A stretch of 64,000 nt of DNA from Amborella trichopoda (lineage: Eukaryota > Streptophyta > Magnoliopsida > Amborellales > Amborellaceae): assembly GCF_000471905.2 (NCBI RefSeq), contig NW_006499677.1, positions 589,201 through 653,200 on the forward strand. The letters run 5' to 3'. Shown here piece by piece: positions 1 through 11,859 of this stretch (its first letter is position 1; every line of letters begins with the position of its first letter). A program made the position numbers and the translations under genes. The notes beneath the pieces are model-generated. The model saw only the letters and a program-made list of their open reading frames with translations, ran no database searches and had not been told where the DNA came from.

Positions 1-38
<38 letters not shown>
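1..38. repeat. (TC)n microsatellite
   Basis: Nearly pure TC dinucleotide run at the window edge with one interruption. The true left end lies outside the window. Confidence 0.95.
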
Positions 39-2880
39 ATTTGTGATCTGTTTTTAATGACAATTGGACCATTGTGTTCGTCTCTGAACCCTCTTTCATC
101 TCTCCAAATTTCATAATCAAAGAAGGCACCATCAGAAAGCGACTAAAGATGTATGAAGATGTGTCAGATTGGACTTACGGAAGCTTAACAAACAGATGAT
201 ATAAGATATCAGAATCCTTGATTTTTCTCAAGTGATAATCCTATGGATTAAGGATCTATGAATTCAAATTAAAAGATGATCATTGACCAATATGGATAAT
301 TATCATCGAAAGACATCGATGCGAACAGAATAATCTATCTCAATTCATGTGATTATCATCGGAGCGTTGAGATCAAGTATGGATTAGTGTGAATTTGAAA
401 AATAGCGTGAGGATAAAGATCGTGAGGATGCAGATAAGTATCAAATGAAAATGAATGATGCAGATTAAAAGACCACATCTTGGTTATTATGAGTTGAAGA
501 TTAATGTTTATTAGCTCTTAAAAGCTATAAAGACCCATATCTCGATTAGAGAGGGGTATTTTCTATTCAGTTCATATATTGGTTAAGACATTCGGTTCTT
601 TGCTTCAATAAGAGTGAAACTAAGAGAGACTGATTGAGATATATAGAGCGTAAAAGAGACAGTTCCCATATATAAATGTTATCTGAGCATGACTGATATA
701 CAAAGAGATAGAAGTTCATTTTTTCGTGATCCACTTGATGCCTATTCTCGAAGGAGCAGACCCAAGAAATAGTACCCCTGTGTTTATTCTAAGGTATATG
801 GGTTGATACGCGCATTAGTATTGTTCCCTTATTTTATATGTTTGTACATGTTCTTCCCTAGAAACGAATGTATAGGTTTCAAGGCATGAATCAAGGGTAT
901 TCGACCTATTTTTCTTTTTTTTAGGCTGATGTAAATTGTAACAAATGATTAAACCTCTGCCCCGAATGTGATTTTCTCTAGCCATTTGTTTGGAATCTAA
1001 TGTTTATTTAAACATTTGAATTAATTTAATCATCGCATTTTCGAAGCATCCAAGGGTATCGACCCCTTAATGGATATTTTATCAAAATCTTTAAATCCCG
1101 TATTTAGTTTCAAAACTAGAGACATTTTCAATTTTAATTGGTCTTTCTAGTGTTACGTCAAAAAGTTTTGACACTTCAAAAATCTTCTAAAGTTCCAACA
1201 CAATTTGAGTTCCACATGACATGCATATTCATGATGGAATGCTTTCTTAAAACTCAAGTAAAAATAGTGTCGAAATATATTTTGAATTAGGTTTTTCCTC
1301 AAAAAATTTGTACTACCCTTTCTTTGAAAAGTAAAACTCGTACACCTTATTCTATTAAAGTATTCAAGGGCCTGGTGACTATAAAAAATTTGTAGTGGTG
1401 AGATTCATCACCCAGAATCAACATTTGGACGACAATGGGAAAAGAGTTTGGTCTGAATCAACATTTTGAGTACACGATTTCAATCGAAAGGGGCTTACAA
1501 GTTTTAATCTAACTAATAATTGTACAAATCCTAATAATTGTACAAATCCTGTACAGGGTTCAAAACGAAAATCTTGGAACAAATTCCACACATAATGGAT
1601 GTGAAATACGGAAGAATATGCAAAAAAGACAGATTAAAAGAAAAAGAAATATTCATAATTATTCAAAATAAATTAAAAAAATAAATTTATAAATTAATCT
1701 AGTTTCCGTCCAAAATTTTTGGTGCTTTTTGTTGTATATTAAATTGGTTGTATTTTGTTCCAACTGGTTTGATTCTAAAGTTTTTGAGTTTGAGTGCTCA
1801 AATGGGTTTTTTTAATGTAAAGCATATGTAAATTGTTTTAAACTAATAGTTTTCCATCTGATTTAAAAACTTTTAAAATTCCATCTGATTTAAAAACCTT
1901 TTAAATCATTATATAAAATTTAAACTTAAGAAAATTCAAGCACCAAAATTTTTAAATAATTCTCAAGTTTCTTCCCTCTAGATGTAGTCTAAAAATTGTT
2001 GGAACCTAAGGTTTTGAAAAAACATGTCATTGATAAAAGATGATAAATGATGGAGTACATGGAGAAAAGTGGATCGCTAAAAGAAAGACAAAAAGAAAAA
2101 CTAAAAAAGGTCTACAAGGAATCGACATTTCCCCGAGAGAATCCCCAAGCTCCTTGCAACTTGCTATTATATGAGGATTAAGTCGATTCCCATTTCATAA
2201 TGGACCCAGGTCCTTCAAAAACTCAATATGAGTCGCCGAGTCCCAATTCAAATTATTAGGTGTTTGAATGAAAGTATAGACAAGTTGTGAGAATTACATC
2301 TTATTTTATTTTAAAAATAATATTTATTTAAAATATAATGTCTTCGACCTAACAAAGTAGCTATACAAAATGTTCCTACAGGAGCATGGTCGAAATAAAA
2401 GTTTGTTCCTATAAAATTACTTCAAAAGTCGAAAGCAATAATTCTAACTATTATTTAAAATAAAATATTTATGAAAAATATTTTTATTTTAAATATAGTA
2501 TTTTGGTCCCACCTGATCAACCAATTTTTTCATTTTGAGGCCAATTCAATGGCCATTCTGATTCAGGAGGGACAAAAAAGATCGAAATAACTACTGGTTC
2601 ATTGGTTCTTAGTTCTAATAGCTCAATCCTGTCCAATTCAGACAAATTCACTTTCCACGCTTAGCTACTAATTTCATTGCCTATGTTGTTGGGTAGGTTA
2701 TTGATTTTGTGAGTAACTCTATTTACTACATTTGTGATTGGAAATAATTATAATTTTATTTATTTTTTAATATTAAATTTTAACATTTTTCAATTATATA
2801 TTTTAATTTATTATTATCATTTCAAATTATTTATATTTATTAATAAATGTTTAAAATAGGTGCTTTTAAAGTTGGAAAAA
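39..2880. other. AT-rich non-coding DNA, no gene seen
   Basis: No ORF of note and no recognisable protein similarity in any frame. Two small tandem duplications are visible: an 18-bp unit twice at 1513-1549 and a 27-bp unit twice at 1852-1905. A few stretches (about 2000-2250) have the flavour of old LTR sequence, but no pair of ends could be found, so no element is called. Confidence 0.6.
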
Positions 2881-3179
2881 GTTTATATAAGGTTGCAACC
2901 TTAAAATATAGAATTAAGGTGCACCTAAAAAATCCATCATGAAAGGCTATCTTGAAGTTGGAAAACCATCTAATTAATTATCTTGACATTAACATGTATG
3001 AATATAAAAAAAGGAAAAAAAAATTCTACTCTAAAAAAGAGTCCATCTTGCAATACATTATCTAGTCAATCCATTTTTAAGAATTTCATGTTTTATAGAT
3101 CTACTTGATTTGAAGTACTTTTCAATCTAAAATTTTATAATTAGATATGACAATTCAACTTGTATTTTTATACTAAAAT

Positions 3180-5246
3180 TGAAATAAAGACTAATGTGAT
3201 CTTGTCGGGGGATATATTTTTTATTTTTCTCCTTTTCACCCCATTTTCTTTTATTTTGGCAAAGATCACTTACAAGTAGTCTTATTACAATAACTCTTGT
3301 TTCAATAAAAATAAAATTAACAGATCCAAGATCTTAAAAATTTTGATGTCATTAAAACAGTTTTCTTTAAACAAAGAAAATATCCACAATTCTTATGCTT
3401 GATAATATTAAATATGACAATAAACAAAAAGAGAGCGCCGGAGATTATCTCAACCGGGCTTATTACACTCCACACCGAGTCACCACCATCCGATGCCGCG
3501 GGATCAACGATCAACCTTCAATCTCAACCGGGAAAGCAAGTTTAGGCCAAGCCATCTAATGAAACTATGACCTCATTTATCATAAATATCAAACCCTTAG
3601 GTGAATCCCCTTAGTAACCTAGTATGAGAAAAATACTTCTCCTTTCTACCACAACCTTATAGTCTAAAACTCCAATGAGAGACGAGCGATCATGAGAGAG
3701 TTGAGAGAACCATAATGAGAGAGATATCAAAGATGAGAGAGTGGAGCGTACCCCTTTGAGTCTCTTGAAAGAAAGAGAGAGAAACTTTCTTAAGAGATAA
3801 AGATATATTCGAAGTGTGGCGGGGCCCCTTTGTGGGATATGAGAGAGATATGAGAATTAAGTGTAAGAGATAAGGTGTAGAGATTTTAGGTAGAGACAAG
3901 CTCTTTTTATAGGCTTTGAACAAAATTAGGGTTTTTTAAGGTTTTCCTTGACTTATATCTTCTTGTGAGATTGAATATGAACTATTGATTTTGGGTGACT
4001 TGTGGGGTGAGAGATTTGAACCATCTATTCCATAAATGCACCGTCAACATTATGGAAGGTGCTAGAACCTTTATCTCCCATTCCTAAATCATTTTCCCAT
4101 CACTAAAAATTAAATAAAATAATTTCATTCATAATATAGTGCTTACCAAAATTATGCATAAGTCTTCTCATGCTTTCCAAAAATCATTTGAAAGCTTTCT
4201 CAAGGCAAAATCTTTCCAAAACACTTCAAAGTTTTTTCTTCAAGCCAAAGCTTGAACTAACATAAGGAAAGTTTCATTAGGGTGGGGTGTGCCTCCTTAG
4301 GTGGTACTTCATGTGCCCCAACTACATGCAATGATGGGCCCACTAACATATTGGGCCTCCCATGAAATATTAAATTATTAAAATTAATTATATAATTTTT
4401 AAAAATCCATAAAATCAAATTTGAATATTTAAATCAATCTAAAATCGATATCTCTATTTTTATAAATCCAAATTTGATAAATAAAATATTCAGATATCCA
4501 GAAAAATTCAAATAATAATTCTAAAAATCATATATCTTTAAAACAAACATAATTAAATTCATTAGATGGGAAAATGATCCATATGGTCTAGGAATTAAAT
4601 AAATAAACATTGAGGCACTCCACCTTCAACTGTGGACTACGGTCCACACTTGCTTTATCAAACCGACCTAGTGTTTCTCATGACCCACAGTCCCTGCAGG
4701 GGCTCATTAGTGGTCACCAAAGTCTGGCCAATAAGCCAAGGGGTTGTAATCCCAGTTTGTAGATTTCAGGTTCTTCCCTAAAGACGTATCAAGATCACCT
4801 AAACCTGATGCAACCACAGATCCTATGGTACATAGGAGTATCTCTTGCACATGCTTAAGCTTCACTAAAAAAGGTGGTTCGCTTTTATGAAACGACTATC
4901 ATTATGCATGCCATGTGATGGCTCGTGGATGAGGCTTTGACCCCCGTTTCTGAAAGCCATCATCACACACAAGGGTCACATAGTTCCTTGACTCACTCAT
5001 CCGGGTATGCTCCGACCTCATCAAGGCATGACCTATTAGAACCCTTATAAGATAGTTTTTTACGCTCAGGTAACATAGGTTTTTTCAAACCGACTGGCCT
5101 AGCCCATCAAGCTCAGTTCGATATCAGCAAATATCGTTTCTTAGTATGATCTATGAGAGATCACACTCTCACTGAGTTCATGTTCCACTATATCATTTCA
5201 TTTTACAAGCACTGATAAGGCCTTTAATGGCCACACTCACCCAACA
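3180..5246 (-). mobile_element. Solo LTR of an LTR retrotransposon
   Basis: On the minus strand the unit starts TGTTGGGTGAGTG (at 5246) and ends CA (at 3180). It is flanked by a perfect 5-bp duplication AAAAT at 3175-3179 and 5247-5251. Removing it restores the uninterrupted R1 sequence seen at 8480-8520, which gives an in-window empty site. It is 2067 bp long, has no gag or pol, and carries a TATA-like promoter at 3904-3912, so it is a solo LTR left by LTR-LTR recombination. Copia versus gypsy origin cannot be decided without the internal region. Confidence 0.82.
3904..3912 (-). promoter_or_regulatory. TATA box of the solo LTR
   Basis: Reads CTATAAAAA on the minus strand, within the LTR and followed downstream by a GA/CT-rich leader (3690-3900), as is usual for the U3/R border of plant LTRs. 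Assigned by motif and position only. Confidence 0.5.
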
Positions 5247-6172
5247 AAAATTACATATTATGATAAAATTTGTTGGTGCAGTTTATTTTGATTGTTTAAG
5301 GTTTCAACCTTATGCAAATCACACCGTTTAAAGTTATGCCCATAAAATCAAATTGTAATTATTATTTGAATTTTAAAAAGTTACCCTTTTTAAAATAAAT
5401 TTCTAGCCTTTAAAACAAATATTAGAAAATAAAATGAATGTGAAATTTACTTAAAATGGGGTATGTTGTTTCACTTTCGAATTCATTTTTTCCTAAATTG
5501 ATTCTTTTTAAGAAACTATGAAATTAGTTATATTGTTTTTAAAATTGATAAATGACTCTATTTTCATTTGATCATAAGATGTCATTATATTAGAAAAACT
5601 AAAAAACTCATTAAAGGAGAGGTCGAACCACATAATAAATGGCAATAAATGCTTGAAAAGGTGGAAAACTTTGTTGATGTAATGGCAAAGGTGATATACA
5701 TGCTTGCATGGGAGCAAGCTGTATGATTTCTCCCTTGGTAAACTTGCCCAGCCAATAAAGTTTACAGATCCAACCCACAAGAATATATTTAAAAAATTCA
5801 AGTAAAAATTTGATTAAATTTGAATTGTTAAACATGATACGTATCCGCGAGTCATGTACCTAAGGTTTCAGACAATCACTTGATATTTTCATGTTGCATA
5901 TTACCTGTCATCAGATTCCTATAACATAATGTTTTGGACATTTTAAACATGGGAAATTTACCGGGGTATCCCATATAAACATAGTAATGACAAAAATCCT
6001 TCCTAATTTTTGTATATTCGTGCGTATCTTTTTTACTTGTTATTTTCGATTTTAATTTTACCCTCACTTCGGAGATTGGAAATCCAAGTTTACAAATGAC
6101 TTCGGATTTGCAATACAGTAGTCTTTGTTTTATCGTTTTAAACCAATTTTAGGGGAGGGGAAAGGACTCACT

Positions 6173-6362
6173 TCAAATATTGAAAATCCAAACTCACTCT
6201 TGACTTCAGATTTTTAATATCTAAAGTTGTATAGAAATAGAGATTTTCATATAACTTCACATATTTAACTTCTAATGTCACAGGGAAATAAAACTTCCCT
6301 AAATGTTCAGATATTGTAAAAATATGTAGTTAAGAGTGAGTTCGGATTTTGAATATCCGAAG
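6173..6362. repeat. Imperfect inverted repeat, 35-bp arms
   Basis: 6173-6207 and the reverse complement of 6327-6362 match over about 35 bp (roughly 80 percent by eye). A third related segment lies at 6065-6110. This could be a decayed fold-back element; no target duplication was seen. Confidence 0.5.
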
Positions 6363-6794
6363 GGACTTTGGTTGTTTAGAAAAAAATGACTAAAAAAAAG
6401 ATGGCTACTGATGTTGGAATTTTAAAGCCATCAACGGGTATGGTGACTTTTAATTTTCAATTTCTAAAATTAAAAAATAAAAGCGATGGACAAAAGGTGT
6501 ACCCCGTAATATACAAAAAACAGGGGACTTTCGTAACTGTAGTTTTTATATAGACATACAAATAAATTTCTCTTTAAATATATAGGTTTAAATTTCTCTT
6601 TGAATATATACCCAAGTGCTTCCATTATTTTTGCGCTCTGGAACCACCCTACCACCATATTGAACCTCCAGATACATTTATCACTACCACGTGGTTCCGA
6701 GCTAAGGGGAGCTTTATATATAACCATAAAAACTAGATTTACATACTATGAAATCATATCTTCGTTACAAGGAGGTCACAATTAGATTTGTTTT

Positions 6795-7030
6795 TAAAAT
6801 AGTGCATTTTGTAACGCTTTATTAGATGGTCAATTTTCAAAATTTTCAAGTTTTCATAGATATGTTCAATCTACACTATTTTTTTAAGCTTTAAATTTTA
6901 TAATTAAAGATAAAAATATATTTTTAGGCTTTCACAAAGATTTCTAGTATTGAAAGTATATTTCTCGACACTATTTGAAAGTGCGCTTTACTTTGATTGT
7001 TTAAAGTCGGCTCTATACAAACTGCATCCT
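6795..7030. repeat. Degenerate R1-like segment
   Basis: The order of short motifs (ATTAGATGGTCAATTTTC, CATAGATATG, AAATTTTATAATTA, TTGATTGTTTA) follows that in the R1 copies at 2881 and 8160, but the terminal palindrome has decayed and no left end can be found. Confidence 0.4.
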
Positions 7031-8159
7031 TTTTACAATAGGACACACAAAATCAACACACTTTTAGAGATTCTAGAGAAAAATATGTCATGCATATAAT
7101 TTAAAATTATACCATAGTCAATTTGCAAAAAATAAAGAATAGTTATTTGCAAACTTCAATAATATATATAATAGGGAATACGACCTATATTAAATATTCG
7201 ATCTAATAGCTCATATCCATTTTTTATTTAAATTACTTTTCTTAAGTATATATGAGATATATTCTTAAGTTTGTAAAAAGTATCAAGATTCCTTTTAAGT
7301 ATTTCATAACTCACAGTAGAAAATCTAGAAAATTCTCATAGATAAACTTTATTATGAAAATTTAGTGACATGATAAATTAGGCTTTTACAATTTTCAAAG
7401 TTATTAAAAATAGAGAAATTAATCATAATTATAATTTCAAACCATTGAGAACCGGAATCCTAGATAATTTGTTTTAAATATAATTATTTTCATAGTGAAT
7501 ACAACCTATTAAAATATTTATGATATAATAAACCATAATAAATAATTCTACGATCCAAAAATTTGAAATTTCATTATAAAGAAATTTTTGAGACAAAATT
7601 TCATTCCAAAATATAAAGTTTTTTTATGTAATTAAAAGAAGGAATAAACTATGATTTCATATTTCCTTAATTTTTGTTCGAAAAGTCAATACAATTTATA
7701 ATGAGAAAAAGAAAGATAGCTATTACAAATTCAGCATAATTTTTAGAGTATGAGAAAATTATTTCTAAAATACTATAAAATCAGTCACAAACCATTTTTT
7801 ATGAGTAAAACCTATTTTAGTTATTTAGTGATTTATTATACAAATTTATAAATTTCTCATAAACTAAATTTAAAACATAAAATTTAATGAAATGATAACT
7901 TCATTTTTTTAAATTTAAAAATTATTTTAAATGAATTAATTAGTCATAAACATATAATTGTTGTTGTTGTTGTTGTCATCGTCATTATTGTTCTTACTAT
8001 TTTGAAATATTTATTATTGAAATAGTAATCCTTTAAATATGTACTTAAATAAATATTTATCATGAATTAATTATATTAAAAATATTATGAGTCAATATTA
8101 CTACTAGTTATAATTTATTATTTTTATTTAAGAAATATGATTTTTTTTAAAAGGAAAAA

Positions 8160-8563
8160 GTTTATATAAGGTTGCAACCTTAAAATGTATAATTAAAGAT
8201 GTACCTCAAAAATCCATTGGAAAAGGTCGTTTCAATGCTGAAAGACCCTCTAATTGATCATCTCGACATCGAGATGTATGAATATGATAAAGAAAAAAAA
8301 GAAAAAAAAGAAAGAAAGGAAGATTTTGGGTCCTAAAAATAGTGCATCTTGCAATATATTATCTAATCGTCAATTTTCAATATTTTCATATGTTTATAGA
8401 TCTACTTGATTTTAACCACTTTTTTAGTTTAAAATTTTATATTTAGATATGAAAATAGATTTTTGGATAATCTTAATAATTTGTTACACCAAAATTATAT
8501 ATTATGATAAAATTTGGAGGTGTGTCTTAATTAGATTGTTTAAGGTTGCAACCTTATAGAAAC
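8160..8563. mobile_element. R1 TIR repeat, copy 2, intact
   Basis: A 404-bp unit with 25-bp terminal inverted repeats at 8160-8184 and 8539-8563 that differ at one position. Each TIR contains the perfect palindrome AAGGTTGCAACCTT (8168-8181 and 8542-8555). The interior is AT-rich and non-coding. The similarity may extend a few bases beyond these limits. It is the best template for the family in this window. Confidence 0.65.
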
Positions 8564-8889
8564 CACACCCTTTTTTAAATAACCCAAAATATATCATTTT
8601 GACTTTCATATATATATATATCTCCATTTTGATTATTTTAAGAAAAAATACAAAATACCATTTACTTGTAATACAAAGAGGTTAGAATCACTCTTGCCCG
8701 TCAGATTTTAAGTCAGGCAGTTGTGAGTGTGTCGTTGACTGGATTCAAAGTTTAAAAACAATTTCGATACGTTGTGACCTACCCCAAGCCATCCAATTTA
8801 ACATCTAATAGTTAGAAACACCATTTTTTTTTCTCATGTCCATGCATCTTGATGTCGAAATTAACAATTTGATGATATTAGTGTATCAA

Positions 8890-8965
8890 AACTACCTCTT
8901 CTAGTAAAATATTTGAGGTGGGCTCTAATTTGATTGTTTAGAGCCTCAGCTCTGTACAAAACTTT
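8890..8965. repeat. R1-like right end with an altered palindrome
   Basis: Shares the context TTTGATTGTTTA before, and GTACAAA after, the core of the R1 right end. Here the core reads AGAGCCTCAGCTCT (8940-8953), a different sequence that can still pair with itself (AGAGC with GCTCT). No left end was identified. Confidence 0.45.
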
Positions 8966-9501
8966 TTTCATTGTAAAATATCTCCTTATTAAAAATAGAA
9001 TTTCCTTTGGCTAAAAAAAACGATGTTCTATACCATGCCTTAAACTCTTATATTTGAAGGTCACATGACATACGTCGTCTTTAGGAATAGAGTCCTCTTT
9101 TAATCTTACGATATATGTCCACCCCATAACCATAAATTATATATATATATATAATTCCCTTAGCTAAAACCCTTGCCCCATGTGGGATTAATTTTGAATC
9201 CAAATTTAGGGATGTAAACCTCTTCAACCCATAGATTGACCACAATAAAAAAAATTTCCTAATTGCACCCTCTATGTACTTGAAAAAAAAAAGGGTCTCA
9301 AGATTAAATAGAGACCGTTCAATATTTAGAGGGTACGATCCAAGTGTTAGAAAACTCATCATTCAGTTTTTTTTTTTTTTAAGAATAATCATATAATGAT
9401 TCTTAGGTGGTTCCCAATTTCTAACTTGAAAAATCCTCCAAGTGAGGGAGTAGTAATATATTACTCCCTCTTACATATATATTTGGATGCCATTTCTATA
9501 C

Positions 9502-10257
9502 AGGCTAGGCTTTATGAAAAAAAATAAAGCCTCACCTCAAAAACTTGATCCAGAAAACACTTCAGACGTGGGAAACCTCTATGATATCAAAAATCTATTT
9601 CCTACTGATTGTGAAATTTGTACCTCAAAAAATAGTACAAATCTCATACCTTTGTGAATACTTGAAAATAGACAGTCTAAATAATAAGTTTTAGTATACT
9701 TTTTTTTTTTTTGGATGGCAATGGGGGAGAAGGCCCCTACCTCATTTTCATTAATAATTAAGGAAATTACAACTATTAGTTTTACAACCCTAGAATGGGG
9801 AAGTTGTGCCACATCATGATATAATGAAAGAGAAAGAAACTCCGGCGGTCTAGATCGTGAAACAACAACATATGAAAAAGCGGTGACTTTATTTGCAAAT
9901 AAATCAGCCACCATGTTAGCCTCACGCTAAATGTAAGTAAGGAACCAAACATGACTAGAGAGTTTATATCGGCAGTTAGCAACAACAATAGTTAACGCTC
10001 ATGGAGCTTTGTATTGATCATGGATTGCATTAACTAACAATAAGGAGTCACTCTAGATCTGCAAGGGAAACATTTGAGCTAGATGGCCAGGACAATGCCA
10101 GGTTTTGAAATATATACTATTTTTTGTGGCTTGAAATTTTCTATATCTATAATGGTCAGGATCGAGATGATCAATTTGAATTTTTTTTTTTACTTTGAAA
10201 CTATACTTTTTGGTGTGATTTGAGATGCGGCTTTACTTTTTCATAAAGCCTGAGCCT
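9502..10257. mobile_element. TIR-bounded element of about 756 bp
   Basis: 9502-9539 and the reverse complement of 10221-10257 match over about 37 bp (around 85 percent by eye, with small gaps). Between them lies a LINE 3' fragment, which could be an insertion into an older TIR element. No clear target duplication. A related end occurs near 10630-10675. Confidence 0.42.
9700..10105 (-). pseudogene. LINE 3' end: RNase H-like fragment plus poly(A)
   Basis: On the minus strand, translation gives pieces typical of the C-terminal RNase H region of plant L1-type LINEs and related proteins: SDSLLVNAIHDQY, then REANMVADLFANKV, followed by a short tail. Next come a stop, a 3' UTR of about 90 bp and an A-run of 13 (T-run at 9700-9712 on the given strand). 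The fragment is 5'-truncated at about 10105 and has lost the reverse transcriptase. Assignment to a LINE rests on the poly(A) end; a host RNase H-like pseudogene is less likely. Confidence 0.58.
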
Positions 10258-10300
10258 TATTTTAATCTTTTTTATATTCTTATATAATAGAAAGGAAAAT

Positions 10301-10331
10301 ATTTTGATAGGACTATAGTCCCTATCAAAAT
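10301..10331. repeat. 31-bp palindrome
   Basis: ATTTTGATAGG and CCTATCAAAAT pair as arms around a 9-base centre. The function is unknown; it lies in AT-rich repeat DNA and may be the end of a fold-back element. Confidence 0.6.
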
Positions 10332-10369
10332 AAGTAAAACCTTACCTCAAAACTCATCAAAAATTATAG

Positions 10370-10570
10370 TTCTAGCATTGGAAAGCTTTTAAATTGATTA
10401 TCTCGACCTTAACAATTATAGTTGTAAAAAAATTAAGATTGCAAGTCCTAAAAAAGTGTATATTGTAACATATTATCTTGATTGTCTATTTTTGTCTAAA
10501 AATAAATGTTCATGGATATGCAAAATCTATATTTTTTGAGATGTAAATTTTATAATTAAAATAAAAAACT
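10370..10570. repeat. R1-like interior segment
   Basis: Follows the R1 interior order (AATTGATTATCTCGACC, then a TATTGTAACATATTATCT-like stretch, then TGTAAATTTTATAATTA). The terminal palindromes are absent, so it is a truncated or diverged member. Confidence 0.42.
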
Positions 10571-10689
10571 GATATTAGAACCATCATGGAGCTTTCCAAT
10601 TTCCGAAGTACTTTCCAAACATTCACGATGAAGCTTTACTTTGTTTTTATAAAACCGAGGCTGTATCCTAATAGAAATAATTCAACCAA

Positions 10690-11500
10690 ATGTAATAGAA
10701 AGATTTGGATGTCCCCACACGAAATGCATCCGAATCTTTGCCGACATCTACCGAAATCGCAACGCTGACGAATATTTCTGGTACTTTTCGGCTTCCCGAA
10801 ACTTCTCCCTCGAAAAGCAAGGGTGTCTGTGATATATATCTGCGATACCTGGGGCACATTTTCGTCCCACAAAATTCCTCCCCAGACCAAGAGTACGTAA
10901 GGCCCGCAACCCACGACCCAACATCGACGGCCCAGATCCCATCCTGGCTACTCCACGTGTCATTATCAAACCCAGTCAATTCAGTCCTCTACTGAGTGAC
11001 ACGTGGCAAGTGGTCCACTCCCACGAAATGTCGGTGGTGGAGGCGGGCCCCAGTTGAGATATCCTCGGTGATTTGATGCCAGCTCAGGGCCACGAAACCG
11101 CCCTTTTCAAAATAAGGGCCACGTAGCATTTTGACATACACGTGCGTTTTCGACGCGTTCGGTTTCCATTGGCTGTGTGTGGTTTCTTATGTCAGTGAAG
11201 GGCGGTCCACGTCACTGCAAGCCGTGGCCGTTCGATGGCAAGAAGATGGACGGCGGATATGAGGTCGGCTTCAGTATGACGTGGCTGAGAGGTATTATAT
11301 GCACTATGGCGACAGCTCACCGAATGATGACGACGTGGAAGGAAGAGCCTGGTTCTTCTCTCCCGTGATGGGGCCACGGAGTTGTGGAGAAAAGCCATCG
11401 TGCTATTGACAAGCTTACCCCTTGACATTAGCACCCATTGCGAGGGACATTGCCAGCCACGCAAGTGGTGCATGGTTTAGTGGGAGCATCCACCATTTGT
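10690..11500. promoter_or_regulatory. GC-richer island with clustered ACGT-core motifs
   Basis: Base composition changes sharply from the AT-rich flanks. Three G-boxes (CACGTG at 10954, 11000 and 11139) and at least four more ACGT cores (near 11119, 11208, 11277 and 11331) fall within 400 bp, together with a CCATTGG (11166-11172) and a TATA-like TATTATATGC (11293-11302). ACGT cores are binding sites of plant bZIP and bHLH factors, so this could be a detached promoter or the 5' part of a decayed gene. ORFs inside match nothing I recognise. Confidence 0.33.
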
Positions 11501-11671
11501 TCCTTGTAGCTTCCCAGTTTGGACTGGTGTCATGTGATACCCTTAATTTTTTTTTTTTTTGGTAATTCGATAAGGATGACAACCCTTGCTTGTTTCTAAA
11601 TTGTTAGTGATTATTAAAGGTGTCAGGTGAAAATGTAAGCTTAAACCGTAATTGGGGTACAAATAATGCTA

Positions 11672-11721
11672 CCACCCCAACCCCAACCCCATCCCCATCC
11701 CAATCCCCATCCCCATCCCCA
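11672..11721. repeat. (CCCCAT/CCCCAA)n tract
   Basis: About eight imperfect hexamers, CCCCAA changing to CCCCAT. A simple repeat, not the plant telomere repeat. Confidence 0.85.
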
Positions 11722-11859
11722 TTTTCATACCCTTAATATTTTTCCATCAAATATAACATACATTGCTTCATGGGGCTGGAACCTAAAACTTTTTCATACC
11801 CTTAATATTTTTCCGTCAAATATAACATACATTGCTTCTTGGGGCTGGAACCTAAAACT
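11722..11859. repeat. 69-bp tandem duplication
   Basis: 11722-11790 and 11791-11859 are identical except for about two positions, so the duplication looks recent. It abuts the CCCCAT tract. Confidence 0.85.

Larger units (their letters stand above)
2881..5319. mobile_element. R1 TIR repeat, copy 1, split by an LTR
   Basis: Once the LTR at 3180-5246 is removed, 2881-3179 joins 5252-5319 to give a unit of about 370 bp that aligns along its length with the copy at 8160-8563. Both ends carry a roughly 25-bp inverted repeat whose middle is the palindrome AAGGTTGCAACCTT (2889-2902; the right copy at 5298-5311 has one change). It has no coding capacity. It behaves like a MITE or other short non-autonomous DNA element; the superfamily is unknown and no target duplication was identified. 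Confidence 0.6.
5320..8159. other. AT-rich non-coding DNA, no gene seen
   Basis: No coding similarity found. The stretch contains the inverted repeat at 6173-6362 and a degenerate R1-like segment at 6795-7030, both listed separately. 7030-7960 is almost pure AT-rich sequence, with a short (GTT)n run near 7961-7976. Confidence 0.6.

Noticed and set aside
2000-2270. Possible LTR end with a GAGTCGCC primer-site-like motif
   Set aside because: No second LTR, no extended match to the primer site, and no coding region nearby.
10636-10995. Overlapping ORFs on both strands in the GC-rich island
   Set aside because: No frame gives a recognisable protein and both strands are equally open, as expected from composition.
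11672-11721. Possible interstitial telomere repeat
   Set aside because: The unit is CCCCAT/CCCCAA, not the plant CCCTAAA.
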